A stretch of 64,000 nt of DNA from Erinaceus europaeus (lineage: Eukaryota; Chordata; Mammalia; Eulipotyphla; Erinaceidae), in the NCBI RefSeq assembly GCF_950295315.1, contig NC_080172.1, positions 76,961,118 through 77,025,117 of the forward strand, given 5' to 3'. Positions 45,975 to 58,387 of the stretch are shown here, one piece after another (the stretch's first letter is position 1; the number at the start of each line of letters is the position of its first letter). The position numbers and the translations under genes are program-made. The notes under the pieces are model-generated. The model was given only the letters and a program-made list of their open reading frames with translations. It searched no databases and was not told where the DNA came from.

Positions 45975-46460
45975 ACATGTCTGCTAAGTGTCCCAGGCTG
46001 GTTTTGAGTCTGAATCTGAGTAACCTCAAAGTTTCAATGATTCTCAGACAACTAAATAATCCATCGCTTGTTAATTTTTTTCCTAAGGCATAAACTTTGA
46101 GAGGCAATCTATATAACAAATATAAAGTGCTTCCATTTAGTAACATTGAGCATAACAAGGAAAGGAAGGCAGGGAGGGAGAGAGGGAAAGAGTTTAGCAT
46201 CACTAAAAAAAACATACTACAGTCTAGGACGGGTTTTACCCCACAGTCACTGTCTTACAGCGCCATCTGATGTAAGAAAGTCACAATTACATTAGCCCCC
46301 ATGCCAGCTTTGACAGGACACCAGTCTGACATACCTACTTTACTAGCCCCAACTGTCTAAACAAGCAAATTATTCTGTTAGTGTGTGGATAGAGGCAAAA
46401 TAAGAATAAAAATAAACCATAAGAAAAAGAAAACTGAAAAGGGAAAGGAAAAAGAGCAAA
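45975..46460. other. intergenic, no identified feature
   Basis: Nothing recognised. Confidence 0.4.
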
Positions 46461-46463
46461 TTG

Positions 46464-46671
46464 GGGCCAGGTGGTGGTGCACACATTAGAATGTACAAGG
46501 ACACAGGTTCGAGCCCCCAATCCCCATGTGCACAGGGGAAGTTTCACAATCAGTGAAGCAGTGTTGCAGATGTCTCTCTGTCTCTCTCCCTCTCTATCAC
46601 CCCCTCCCCTCTATATTTCTGGTTGTTTCTATCCAATAAGTCAATAAAAATAATTTTAAAAATTTAATAGC
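46464..46671 (+). repeat. SINE family A
   Basis: GGGGCCAGGTGGTGGTGCAC head, GGTTCGAGCCCCCAATCCCC, CTATCCAATAAGTCAATAAA. Its tail is the LTR insertion point. Confidence 0.92.
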
Positions 46672-47146
46672 TGTCGGACTGCGCCACGCCACGGGGGAGA
46701 GAGAAGAGACGGAGCAGAGAGGGAACACAAATCTTTATTCACGCAGGCTCTTCAGAGTTAGGTGAGCTTAGAGCAATTCGGGCCAGCAACCCTTCTCTGC
46801 GTCAGATCACCAAGGGGCAAAGAGAACTAAGCCGAGCATGCCTCGTGCTTTATAGGATAAAAGCCGGAAGTGGCAAGTCAGGATGGGATTGGTTAGGAAA
46901 CAAGGCACTCCAGGAATAAGGTTTCAGCTCTAGCAGGAATGGGAAAAGGGGGTGGAGAGAGGCAAAAGGCATGCTGGAAAGGTGGAAGCGTCCTAGCAAC
47001 TGTAGCAATACCCTGAGGGGATAACATGGTGGCCGAGGAGTCACTTTGAAACAAGGCAGAAGATTGATATGAGAATAATAATACATGGAAATATGGTAAT
47101 TTGGGGGTCCTGCCTAACTCAACCACATCTGTACAATACCCCAACA
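46672..47146 (-). mobile_element. solo LTR, class II (ERVK/IAP-like) type
   Basis: 475 bp with TGTCGG...CCAACA ends and a perfect 6-bp duplication AATAGC at 46666-46671 and 47147-47152. On the minus strand: CCAAT (46888-46892), TATAAA (46849-46854) and AATAAA (46734-46739) about 110 bp apart, giving a short R region. The 6-bp duplication fits class II. No gag, pol or env is present, so it is a recombined relic. Confidence 0.88.
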
Positions 47147-47154
47147 AATAGCAA

Positions 47155-48320
47155 ATTAAGGAGGTATCACACTACTTATCATTGTGCCTTTAGTACCTGC
47201 TTCTCACATTACGTTCCAGGTGTTTTGCATAGTTTATCTCTAACCTGTTTTAATAATCCTAGAGATTTGACTTTTTTCTTTTTTAGTTCTTATCAAATAA
47301 TCAGTTTTTCTTTTTTTGTTGATATTTCTATTGTACTTTCATTTCTACAATACTTATCTCTTCCAATCTAATATTTGTTTCCATATACTTACTGTGGAAA
47401 TTTAGTTTCTCTATCTGTACCATGTAATTTTAAACAATAGAGCTTCAGAGCCAGAAAGAGACACGGAAGAAGTCATCTTACCACATTTTACAAAGAAACC
47501 CAGTGAAAGACTCATTTAATAACCTATAGCTGATAACTGCAGCTCATCGCTCTCTCAAGTCCTTGCTTTTATTACTTTCCATTTATACCATCATGTCTCC
47601 CTCCTCCTCTGCCTTTTCTTGTGCCTCTTCCCCACCCTACCCAGAACAACAAAACAAAAAAAATTTTTAAATAAAAAATAAAAGAGGACAAGACTGATGG
47701 GATGATAAAACTCAGGCGAAATATGCAAACCTCTCTCAAAATATTTATATGTAAGAACATAAGAAATCACAGTATATTTGTGTTAGTGGTAAGTAATTTT
47801 TCTGTTTTTATAACACCACAACCCAGTGAATCCAAATGGAGAAGTTGCCCGTTGAAAAAAAAAATGCACAATTTTAGTGAGCAATTTTCTCTACCTCCTA
47901 GAAATCACCACTAGAAATATTCTGATATTTATGTCGTATATTTGGCAGGTAGATATATACCTCAGTGTATCAGCTATCAGTGTCCAGGGCAAGAATAGTC
48001 CTACATGTCGAGCTACACAGATGCCATAAAGTGTTCAGTGGAAAGCACGGGGCATTGAGATTTGACCTCTGGCTCCCTGTCCTGCCTCTTCACGTTGTCC
48101 TCAGCCTCGAGAAGTCCTGGCAGCCTTGTTCTATGGCTCTGCCTCCCTCATCCTGCCTTCCTTTAATAAGAAAAGACTGTGGTACCCATCATTCCTGTCA
48201 CAGAATAATGCTTCCAGGGACATTTATAATGTGAATTTTCCTTATTTGTAGTTTAAAATACTTTCTTCTCTATGAAATTTTAGATATTTATCAGATAATA
48301 TTGGATTCCCAAGCTATTCT
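47155..48320. other. intergenic, no identified feature
   Basis: Unassigned. A text near 47480-47535 is loosely echoed near 48670-48735, possibly two old repeat copies. Confidence 0.4.
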
Positions 48321-48324
48321 TTTT

Positions 48325-48525
48325 TATCTTTATTTATTTGGTAGAGACAGCCAGAAATGAAGAGAGAAGGAGTGATAGAGAAGGAGAGAGACAGAGAGAT
48401 ACCTGCAACACAGCTTCACCACTTGCAAAGTTTCCCCCCTGCAGGTGGGAACTGTGGGCTCGAACCCAGGTCCTTGTGCATTATAACATGTACACTCAAC
48501 CTGATGTGCCACCCCCAAACCCCAA
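48325..48525 (-). repeat. SINE family A
   Basis: TATTTGGTAGAGACAGCCAG, CTGCAGGTGGGAACTGTGGG, GGCTCGAACCCAGGTCCTTG. Confidence 0.9.
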
Positions 48526-48619
48526 TTCCCTATTTCTACATGGTGAGTTAGTAAATCAGTCACATCCTCCAAAAAGTGTGTGGTCCTAATAGCACCTTTC
48601 AAAATAGTGTTTATATGTT

Positions 48620-48642
48620 ACACACACACACACACACACACA
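48620..48642. repeat. (CA)n microsatellite
   Basis: Eleven CA units. Confidence 0.93.
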
Positions 48643-48644
48643 TT

Positions 48645-49430
48645 CTTTTTATTTAGTGTTGGGTTTAACTTCTCAATATCTTGCCAAGCAATCTTGCAAA
48701 GAAATCTAGTGGAAGATTTGCCTAATAACCTACAGCTGGTAACTAACCAACTCCGATATATATATGGTTTCCTCTCTAATATCCTGACACTTTGAGGATG
48801 GTACAGAGAAAAACACTTCCAAAAGAGATCTACCCATATGATATTTCCTTTAAATTGCATCTGTAGATCTGTGGTGGGTTAAATAACATTGTTTTCCCAG
48901 ACACTGCACCCCCCCCACCATGCACATTTACCTGGAACATCAGAATGTAACTTTATTTGGAATAAAAATGATTCAGGTAGGATACCAAGGTAAAATCATT
49001 CTGGGATGGATTAATTCCAAAGTAAGGGTGTCCTTATAAAGACAGAAACAATAGCTAGAAACTGGAATGTTATAACCCAAAGCCAGGGATCACTACTGAA
49101 ACCAAATATGGGCCCACTACCCAGGGCCACAGAAAACAAATACTGTCATGCCAGCTTTTGTAGGAAGTAAAAGGTTCTCCTGAAGTTTAAGTATACAACA
49201 GTAGTGCACCACTGCTCACACCTAGTGCTGGGGAACCAGGGTAAGTGTTCTGGGCAAACAGGATGAGGGCTTGAGACCATCAGGTTCTCATGCTCCTGGA
49301 TCCAGGTCCTCCTAGATAATTATAGGGTTTCTGTGAATTTCCCCTTAAAACCAAGTTTGTAATCTTTTCTCTTTCTTTTTTTCTTTCTTTCATTTTTTTT
49401 AATATGCAGCCTGAATGCAAAGGGATGCTT
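48645..49430. other. intergenic, no identified feature
   Basis: C-run at 48908-48917; otherwise unassigned. Confidence 0.4.
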
Positions 49431-49435
49431 GTTTT

Positions 49436-49664
49436 TAAAAAACATTTTGACTAATTTATTATTGGATAGAGACAGAAAGAAATTGAGAGGGGAGGAAGAG
49501 GTACAGAGGGAAAGAGGAAAGAGAGAGAGAGAGAAACAGACACCTGCAGTTCAGCTTCACCATTCATGAAGCTTTCCGCACGCAGGTGGGGACAAAGGGC
49601 TTGAACCTGGGTTCTTACACATTGTATTGTGAGCACTTAACCAGGTACACCACTTCCTGGCCCC
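49436..49664 (-). repeat. SINE family A
   Basis: TTATTGGATAGAGACAGAAA, GCTTGAACCTGGGTTCTTAC, ACCACTTCCTGGCCCC. Confidence 0.88.
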
Positions 49665-49682
49665 AGTTTGTAATTCTTATTA

Positions 49683-49960
49683 TTATTGGCTCCAAGATTT
49701 TTGCTATGTCACAGTGCTGGCACTTCAAATCTACTGCTCATGGCAGCCTTTTTTTTTTTTTAATTGAATAGGACTGAAAGAAATTGAGAGAGGAGGAGGA
49801 GATAGAGATGGAGAGAGAAAGATAGGCACCTGCAGACCTGCTTCACCACTTGTGAAGTGTCCCCCTGCAGGTGAGTGGGGTCTCGAGCCCACATCCTTGC
49901 GTGGGTTCTTGTGCTTAGTGCTATGTACACTTAACCGTATGGCTACTGTGGAGCCCCCCA
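49683..49960 (-). repeat. SINE family B
   Basis: GGCTCCAAGATTTTTGCTAT, CTGCAGACCTGCTTCACC, GTCTCGAGCCCACATCCTTG. Confidence 0.87.
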
Positions 49961-50197
49961 TAATTCTTTCTAGCATGCTGTACTGGACTGGGGGCAAGCA
50001 GGAATGGGATGGGGTTGGGATCATTTCCCTTTTGTTTTCCAAATTCAGCTTTAGCAAGTCAGCAGTTCCTTGAAAAACTTTGCTACAGGAGCAGTTATCA
50101 TTACTGTATTTGTCTAATCCAATTTATCAATTTCGTACTTCCTTCCTTCTGATGGGGTCATGGCAACTAGTCTGGCCCTTAGAAACCATGGTTCAGT

Positions 50198-50373
50198 GGT
50201 CCAGGAGGTAGCACAGTGGATAAAGTGTTGAACTCTCAAGCATGAGGTCCTGAGTTCAGTCCCCGGCAGCACATGTACCAGAGTGATTTCTGGTTTTCTC
50301 TCTCCTCCTATCCCTCTCATTAATAAATAAGTTTTAAAAGAAAAGAAAAGAAAAGAAAAGAAAAGAAAAGAAA
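50198..50373 (+). repeat. SINE family D with (AAAAG)n tail
   Basis: GGTCCAGGAGGTAGCACAGT head, AGTTCAGTCCCCGGCAGC, AATAAATAAG tail then AAAAG units. Perfect 17-bp duplication AGAAACCATGGTTCAGT at 50181-50197 and 50374-50390. Confidence 0.93.
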
Positions 50374-50394
50374 AGAAACCATGGTTCAGTATCA

Positions 50395-51425
50395 GCTACT
50401 TTGGGCTCCAAAAAAGAATTCTCCTTTCCCAGAACCTTGGAGGGAGTACATTCTTACCTTGATTTTGGACTCTATTTCCATAATGGTGAGAATACAAATT
50501 TATGCCATTTAAAGTCACCATATTTGTGGTGGCTTGTTGCAGCTGCCCTAGGAAACTAGCACAAGGTTTTCCAGGACACACAAGAGAAACCTAGTTATAA
50601 ACTTCCTGCTGGGGAGTCTCTAGTCTCATAAAGAATCATTCTGAAGGTTTTCTTAGAGCTTTATCATTGACACATCCTAGAGACAGTTCCATTCAGTGAA
50701 GGCAAGTAGAAAACATCTCAAAGTCACCCATGGGATGGCTCTTGCCCTGCACATTTAAAAATAAAACAAACAAGCAAAAAACCTAGGGCACAAAAGACCT
50801 GATTAGCATACAAATAGCATTAAAATCTGACTAAATGGAAATATTAGAACAAAGAAAAATTGGGAAGCTAGTCTAAAGCAGTGCAAGCATTTTATCTTGA
50901 ATAGATTTGACAGTCCAGGAACCCAAAAGACTGAGAAAGTACTGCATTTACAGACAACAGCTAAAAGTCAAGGAAGATGCCAATGTCTTTGGAAGAATTT
51001 CTAGAAGAAAAAAAAAAGTAAGTGAATTCTATGTAACTGAAAATTAGCAGACACACAGGGTGGGGGGGGGGGTATTTGAAATGAACCTTAAAGGGTACTG
51101 TTGTGTCACAACCCCCTGACATATCTATGATTCTGAAGAGGAACTTTATTCTAATGGGGACTAGTTGGATCTATTGCTCCAATGAATGAATTTTTAGGAA
51201 ATTCCCACAATAAACAAAAAAGTATATATATATATAGGGCTTGCATATATATATGGCTTGCAATCTGCCCCCATTTAATCTGAGGTTTATTTCTTACATT
51301 CAACTCTGAAATTTAACTCCACTATATCTTCAGATATTTCCTTTCCATGTTTGTGTCACTCACTCTCTTTTTATTCTAGTTCATGCCTTGATATTCATTA
51401 GGAAAAAATTTAATAAGCTTCATTA
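50395..51425. other. intergenic, no identified feature
   Basis: A G-run at 51061-51072 and a small TA run near 51222-51258; otherwise unassigned. Confidence 0.4.
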
Positions 51426-51431
51426 TTTTGT

Positions 51432-51592
51432 TTGTTTATTTATTTATTTATTTATTTACCACAGCACTACTCAGCTCTGGCTTCTGTTAGTGCCAGGGGT
51501 TGAACCTGGAAACTTTGATGCCTTGGGTATGAAAGGCTTTATGCATAAAAAAAATTATACTATTATACCATTATACTATCTCCCCAGCCTCT
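51432..51592 (-). repeat. SINE family C
   Basis: CCACAGCACTACTCAGCTCT, GGGGTTGAACCTGGAAACTT, ACTATCTCCCCAGCCTC. Confidence 0.8.
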
Positions 51593-51841
51593 TTTATTAT
51601 TATTATTATTTTTTTACTTTTCCTGAAGCCTCTAGACAGTTGCTGAAATTGCTCTTACAAGCACTTACTCATCTTCAGCTGCATTTATTTTATGAGACAG
51701 TCTTTATAACAAATAGCATCAATGAATAGTCACCCCAACTTTTAGGTGATCTATTATTTTTATTATTTTTCTAATACTTTTTGTCTGACTTATATTGCTA
51801 TTATCCTTCCTATCTTCTTAGTACACCCATTGTGCTTTTTA

Positions 51842-52107
51842 TTTTTAAAAATATTTATTTATTAATTCCCTTTTGTTGCCCTTATTGTTTTATTGTTGTT
51901 GTTATTATTGTTGTCATCATTGTTGGATAGGGCAGAGAGAAATGGAGAGAGGAGAGGAAGACAGAGAGGGAGAGAGAAAGATAGACACCTGCAGACCTGC
52001 TTCACTGCGTCACTGCTTGGAGGGAGTCGGAGATTCGAACCTGGACGCTGGTCCTCGTGCTTTGCGCCAACGGGCGCTTAACCCGCTGTGCTACCGCCTG
52101 ACTCCCT
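51842..52107 (-). repeat. SINE family B
   Basis: CCCTTTTGTTGCCCTTATTG to GCTGTGCTACCGCCTGACTC. Duplication CATTGTGCTTTTTA at 51828-51841 and 52108-52121. Confidence 0.93.
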
Positions 52108-52144
52108 CATTGTGCTTTTTAAAACTTTGACAGAAAAAAATCTG

Positions 52145-52331
52145 TAGGGGGCCAGGTGGTGGCGCACCTGGTTAAGCACACACACTACAATGCTGAAGGA
52201 CCCAGGTTCAAGTCCCCGGTCCCTACCTACAAGTGGTGAAGCAATGCTGCAGGTCTCTCTGTCTCTCTTCCTCTGTGTCTCCCCCTTCCCTCTAGATTTC
52301 TGGCTGTCTCTATCCAATATAGATAAGAAAA
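52145..52331 (+). repeat. SINE family A
   Basis: GGGGCCAGGTGGTGGCGCAC to CTGGCTGTCTCTATCCAATA. Duplication AGAAAAAAATCTG at 52132-52144 and 52332-52344, only 10 bp after the previous SINE's duplication. Confidence 0.93.
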
Positions 52332-52344
52332 AGAAAAAAATCTG

Positions 52345-53159
52345 CTTAGTATCTGCTCTAATAATTCTATTTCAGATAATGTGTTGTTCCATTTTGGTAT
52401 TTCATAATAGTTATTGTACACCTTAGAGTCTGGTTCCGTGGCCTCATATGAGGTCAGTTCCCCTGGAATTTCAGCTGCTCTGCTAAATGTGGATCCACAA
52501 AGGCCCAGCACCGCAGAATACGGTGACAGACAATCACGGTCTGTCACTCGCATTTCCCCACGTTATACCAGGCCATTCCTCCAGGCAGGTTTCTGCCCAG
52601 AGGGAGAAGCAATAATGAATGGAAGTGATAATAATAAATATGAAATAATAATAAACAATAATGAAAGAAAATATGGAGAGGAGTAGGTGGATCATCAGCT
52701 ACCGGTAGTTATTTTTGAATGGGTACTTTTTTGTGTTATCCTGATGATGTCCCCAGTAAGCATGGACAGGTGAGCGACCTTCAAATAGTCTGTGAAAAAC
52801 TTTGATCTTTCATTCCATCTACATGTAGCGTCTCCTCCTACACTCTAAGCCTTTCACTCTTCTTGCTGTACTTCTAGAACCCCCACTTCCTGCAGCAGCT
52901 CTGCTTTCTCTAGGACACACTTTGTTCTCACAAACCTAGCATCGCTCAAATTCACCCTCTGAATGCGCACGTGAATGAATGGAGAGGTAGAGAAGGAAAA
53001 AAAAAAAACACCTGTCTGCTTAGTCCCTGGCTCTACAAGTTTCCTGGCTTGTGTCTCTTCCACCAGATTACATCGCTGCTGTCCTGTGTCTCAGTTGCCC
53101 TTACTTGTAGATTAGGGGAAACCTGTCGCATAGTTACGCATGCTGGTAAAGCAGATGGC
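52345..53159. other. upstream flank of the CpG island, no identified feature
   Basis: Unique sequence with rising CpG content toward 53160; AAT/ATA-rich patch at 52614-52675. Confidence 0.4.
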
Positions 53160-53950
53160 ACGGGGCAGGGCGGTATATGTATAATATACACTTCCACCGC
53201 CGCCCGGCAACCCGCAGGCGGGAGTCCCTGAGATGTGGCTTACTGCTGGTTGTAGAGACCGATAGACTCATTAGTCCCCAACAAGGACCTGCCCTAAGTC
53301 TCCTAGGGGTTAGCCGGGGTCCTTCTCTCCCCAGACCCCGAAATGCTCCTGCAGAGGCGCCGCGGCGCAGGTGGTTGGGCTGGGCTGGAGCGCGGGGGAG
53401 CGCCCCGAGCACCGCGCCTCCCCCCAGCGAGGCGGGACTCCAGACACCCGCGGAGTGACCTGGGCGGTGCGGAGGGCGCGGCTCCCGGAGCAGCGGGGCG
53501 GCCTCGGGCCGCTGGGGGGCGCTGCTCCCCTTCCCGCGCTCTGCAGCCTGACCCCGGGCTGGCCCGCAGCGGGCCCTGAGGTGGCTCCGGGTCCCAGGCC
53601 GGCTCCGGTGGCAGCGGCGAAGCGCAGCATGCAGTATCTCGGCGCCGAGTGTCCGGTAATGACCGCACATGCCCTCCCCGGGGAGGGGACTCCAGAAAAT
53701 AAATCGGGGGACGGGGGACGACTGGGCTCCCACACCCCCACCCCACCCACACCGTCATGCACCTGTAGAGCCGGACGCTTCCGCCTACCCCCCAGTGATC
53801 AGAAATGAAGCCTACGCCCTCTCGCCCAATACCCTGGGGACACTTGGGTGGGTAGGGGGCGCTTAGGTTACACGGGCCTCCCCGGGAAGGCGAGGGGGCG
53901 GCCGGCCGCTTTACTGGAACGTGGGGCCGACCTCCAGGGGGATGATTGGC
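53160..53950. promoter_or_regulatory. SLC44A3: CpG island, presumed SLC44A3 promoter
   Basis: The only long GC- and CpG-rich block of the window, with GGGCGG-type boxes and no clear TATA, surrounding coding exon 1 and spilling into intron 1. Typical of a broad mammalian CpG promoter. The transcription start cannot be placed from sequence alone. Long open frames on both strands here are a GC effect. Confidence 0.85.
53629..53655 (+). CDS. SLC44A3: SLC44A3 coding exon 1
   Basis: Nine codons, MQYLGAECP, then a GTAATG donor. A at -3 gives a reasonable start context. It lies within the CpG island. The exon ends in phase 0. It is the most diverged of the five exons: the remembered human start is MHCLGAEYL. 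Confidence 0.85.
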
Positions 53951-56900
53951 GACTGAACAGGAGATTTCACCGCCCACAGAACAGGTGTTTTCAAAGTCTC
54001 CATCAAAAATTCAGGTCACTACATTTTAAATTGTCTTCCTAGTCTTTGAGAAAGTTGGGGGTTCGGTTTCCTGGTTGAAACCGGTTGTTTATCCTCTTTC
54101 CACAACCTTCTCCCTTCTTATTTTTTTCTGCAAGGTTTCTGCAGAGACAGGCCCCAGGCAAAGAGAATGGCGACCTCAGATTTATAGGAAATGTACAGAT
54201 ACGACATGGTTATTCTTGTTCTTTCTCTTTTGGACTGGTTTGGTAAGTGTGTGCTTGGCAGGGAAGTGGCCAGGTGCATGTGTTCGAAATGTAAATCGCA
54301 TTCCTCCTAGTGCAAAGTCTGGAGGAGTGCATGAAGCCAGGTAATATCAGGTTAAAGTTTATACTGCAATGACAAACACCCATGGAAATGCTTGTCAGTG
54401 GCCTCTCTTAACCTTCTTGCCTTCCTGAATTGGAGAGGATCTCAACTAATAGAAGAGAGTCACCATTTGCAATGGGATTTTTGTTAAGTAAGACAATGTG
54501 TCTTCTTTCATTATCCCTCCACACTGCCTGAAAGTTCTTTTTATCATGTCAGTCACTGAAATAAAATATTCCTGAAGTATTTGCTGGTTTTCTGACAAAG
54601 GAAAATCCAAAGTGAGCCTAAAAAGAAACCGTCCTAGTTAAGCATAACACACACTCTGTTATGTTAAGCAACAGGTAAACAGACTTTTGCTGTGAATGGT
54701 CTAGTTAGTTCCCACTGTGGCTTACAGGTATTGTGCTTACTGCTAGGTCTCATCAGGCCTCTTCAGTTGTGGGAGCAACTCTTGAAAGTTGAATCTTGAT
54801 GGCTTTCTGCTAATGTTAGAACTGTAGATAGTAACAGAAAAAAGGTCACTCAGTTTCTTCAAAGACATTATTCATGAAATCATCCATTTCAATTGAGGCA
54901 ACCTGTTTTTATTATTTTTTTTCCCACCAGGGTTAATGCTGAGGCTCAGTGCCAGCATGACTCCACTTCTCCCTGCATCTTTTTTTTTTTTTTTTTTTTT
55001 TGTTTCATAAAGGCAGCTGAGGACAGGGAGAGGAAGAGAGAGAGAAGGAAAGATACTGCAGTAGCAGCTTCCATTGCTCATGAAGCTTCCCTCCTTCATG
55101 GGTGCCCGTCTTTAGCCCAGGACTCAAACCCTTGCAAACAGTGACATGTGTACTCTACTGTATGTGCTACCTGCTGGTCCCTTGGTGAGCTGCTTTCTGC
55201 TTAGTAGACGATTAAGTTGTAAAGTCTAACAGTAGCCAGATTTAATTAACCTTGTTGAAAAGAATTAAATTTGAACAGACTCTAAAATATCTTTGTTCCC
55301 TTTTTCAAATAGAAAGGCACATAATCATTTGCTTGTAGACTCTACCCACCAGTTTCACCTAGACAGATGTATCTTGTTTGAGGCTTAGGGCAAGGTTGGT
55401 TATGAAGGGTGTAAGCAAAATCCTCCTGAGTTATCTGTATCATGGTTGTAGAAGCTCCCCTCCAGGAGCTGAGGGAAGCCACAACATCTCCTCTTTGGCC
55501 TCCTGTGTACAGATGGCTGATGTTTCATTGACATCTGCTACTGTGAAAATCCTCCTGCCCAGGCCTTAGGCTGTTAGTGTTACTGGGGAGCTTTCCTCCC
55601 TCTCCGTGTTTCAGACCTAGTATATCATGCCAGACTCTCAGCCCAGCAGCCGTCTGCAGGGAAAGATTTGTAGATGACACATCATAACCTGAATCATGAT
55701 CCTTCTGAGAGATGATATAGAGCTGGAAACTGCTTTTAAAGTTGCATTTCATTTCCAGAAGAACTCTGAAGGCTTCAATATGTCTGTGTTCTCTCTACTA
55801 CATTAAATTTGAATAATGAGAGTCCTTTCATAACTAGCTGGCTTTTTAAAACCACAGTTAATTAAAATAGAGCCAGAAGCATTCTGTTACTTCTTCTGTT
55901 TGATCTCTTTGTCTTGTGATGTCATGTCTGGCTAGAGACATGTTGGAAGTGTTATTACTGATGGTGCTGCCTTGGATTGAGACTGAGTAATACAAGAGAC
56001 TTGGGGCCAAGGGTCAGAATTACAAGCAAGGACAGACTGTTGCAAGTTTTTTAAAGTGTCAACTTTTGGGGGCTGGGTGGTGGCTCACCTGGTTGAACAC
56101 ACTTGTTACAATGTGCAAGGACCCAGGATTGAGCCCCTGGTCCCCCCCCCACCTGTAGGGGGAAAGCTTTGAGAGTGGTGAAGCAAGGCTGCAGGTGTCT
56201 CTCTGTCTCTCTTCCTCTCTGTCTCCCCCTTCCCACTTGATTTCTGGCTGTCTCTATCCAATAAATAAATAAAGATAATTAAAAAATTAAAATAAATAAA
56301 GTGACAACTTCTATTTGTATTTGCATAAAGCATAGAACAGAATGTCGCAAAGTCTGGATGTTTTGCCTTAACTTCCCTCTCCAGTGTCCTCCCTCCCTCA
56401 CCTTGCCCTTTCTTACTCATCTCCCAAGACTCCAGTTTACAACTCTCCCCCAGCACAGTTGGCAGTGACCTTTTTGGTAACCCCACTAGTCCTGTGTGCA
56501 TACCTACACTGTTTTCTGTCATATAGAATTGCACTTGTGTTTAAAATTAAAACAAAGTTTTGGTGGTTTAAAGTCATAGCAGAGTGGTCAGGGAAAGAGC
56601 TCAAGCTGGTGCAGTGGAGGATTTGGATGTTTGATATGCCTGGTTGGCTCAGTCTCCTGTGATACTCTGGATCTCCTTTCTCTTTCTTCATACCTCTCTT
56701 ATTCTCTCTCTCTGGATCTTGCTTTCACTCTCTCTCTTGCTCTCTCTCTCTCTCTCTCTCTCACTCTCTCCTTTTCCTTCCCTCCTTCCCCCTCCCTTCC
56801 CTCTTTCTTCCTCCCCCTCCCCACAATGTGAAACATTTTATCTCATATGAAATAAATAAAACATGTATGTGTGTGTGAAATAATTTAAGGCTATAATAAA

Positions 56901-58347
56901 ATGGCAGGGACTCAGGAATACCTAATGTCCTCCCTCTATCTCACCCCCCACCCCCAAAAGGAAGAAAACCTTCCATAAGATTTCTAAGGAAATCTTAGCA
57001 GGAAGAATGCAGATAAATAAAAATATATCACCTGTTATTAGATCTCTGGTGAGCTTGGAAGAGTGCAAGGCCCCTTTCCTCTATCTAAGCCCAGCCCCAT
57101 CAAGACCTCAGCACACTTGCAGGTAGAAGGGCATGGGAAGAAAAACTGACAGCCTTCTGTCAGCCACCTGGCACCCAGGCATCCCAACATCCACAGCCTG
57201 TAAGTAAAGGGTGAGTGGCCTGACCTACTCTCCAGTCTACTCCTGATCTGTAAGACAGAAGAGGGACTGGGGGAGAGGGCAGAGCAGAGTAAGGCCTCAC
57301 CCCTCTTTCCTTCTGAGCTCTTTGAAAGCAGGGATAGACTCTCGCTCCTCTTTATATCCCCAGTACCAATGTCCCTGACACACTAGACATTTGGAGACTG
57401 TTACTGTTTTTAAATGAGCAGCAAAGAAGAATCATAGAGACATTTAGCTTTGGGACCATGTACTTTGGGATCATATGTCATCAATACTATATTTTATCAC
57501 CTGACATTCTTTATCCCTTCCCTGAATGATCATGTGAGTACTGTGCATTAAATGATATTCTAATGGTTGTGTGTTAGGAAACTTACAGTGATGAGTTTGT
57601 GTTACAGGAAGATGCGTACTCAGTAGTGTGCCCATAATACATATTAATAGAGCAGTCATTTGGACTGAAACATGCAAATATCCCACACTTATTATGAAAT
57701 TGAATAAAAGCACAATGAATAGCAAGAATATTCTCATTCAGTAGAATTCCTGAAGACTTTTATTCTGTGTATTTTAAATACTTATTCCAAAACAATGTTT
57801 TTGCACTTGTGATGACCAGAATTTTGCTATATATCAAATGTATTTCCTTAATCTCAGAGGATCAGCATCCCCTAAATATATGACAAAAAGAAAAAGTGGG
57901 CATGTCCTAGGTAGTAGGGTAGTGATTAAAGCATTGGACTTGGGTCATGAGGTCCTGAGTTTGATCCCTTGCAATGCATTGCCAGAGTGATGCTTCTCTG
58001 GTTCTCCACCCCCACCATCACCACTGTCTCTCTCTCTTGTCTTTTTTATCCCTTGTGTTAATAAATTAATATTGTTTTGAAAAGTTAAAAAAGGGGGGGG
58101 GAAGGATAGGAGTTCAGGGAAATAGTAGAGACCTCATACACTTACATAAGTAACAAACCTCAAAAAAAATGTTGTTTCAATGAAGTCAAATGAAAAATGT
58201 TAGACTCTGAAGAAGAGGGTAAAAAAGCACAATGAAGTGAAAAAACAGGAACATGTTTTAGCATTTTCAAGTGCTTTCCCTACCTTCCCTGTTAGAATAG
58301 TTTCTGACATTATTATTAGAGAGGACAAGCACAGTGATTCTAATAAG

Positions 58348-58387
<40 letters not shown>

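Noticed and set aside
45764..46093. 109-codon Glu/Gly/Arg-rich frame
   Set aside because: Translation of the purine tract.
53134..53733. 199-codon minus-strand open frame (and overlapping frames) in the CpG island
   Set aside because: Several frames are open at once on both strands, composition is Arg/Pro/Gly/Ala-rich, and no domain is visible: a GC effect.
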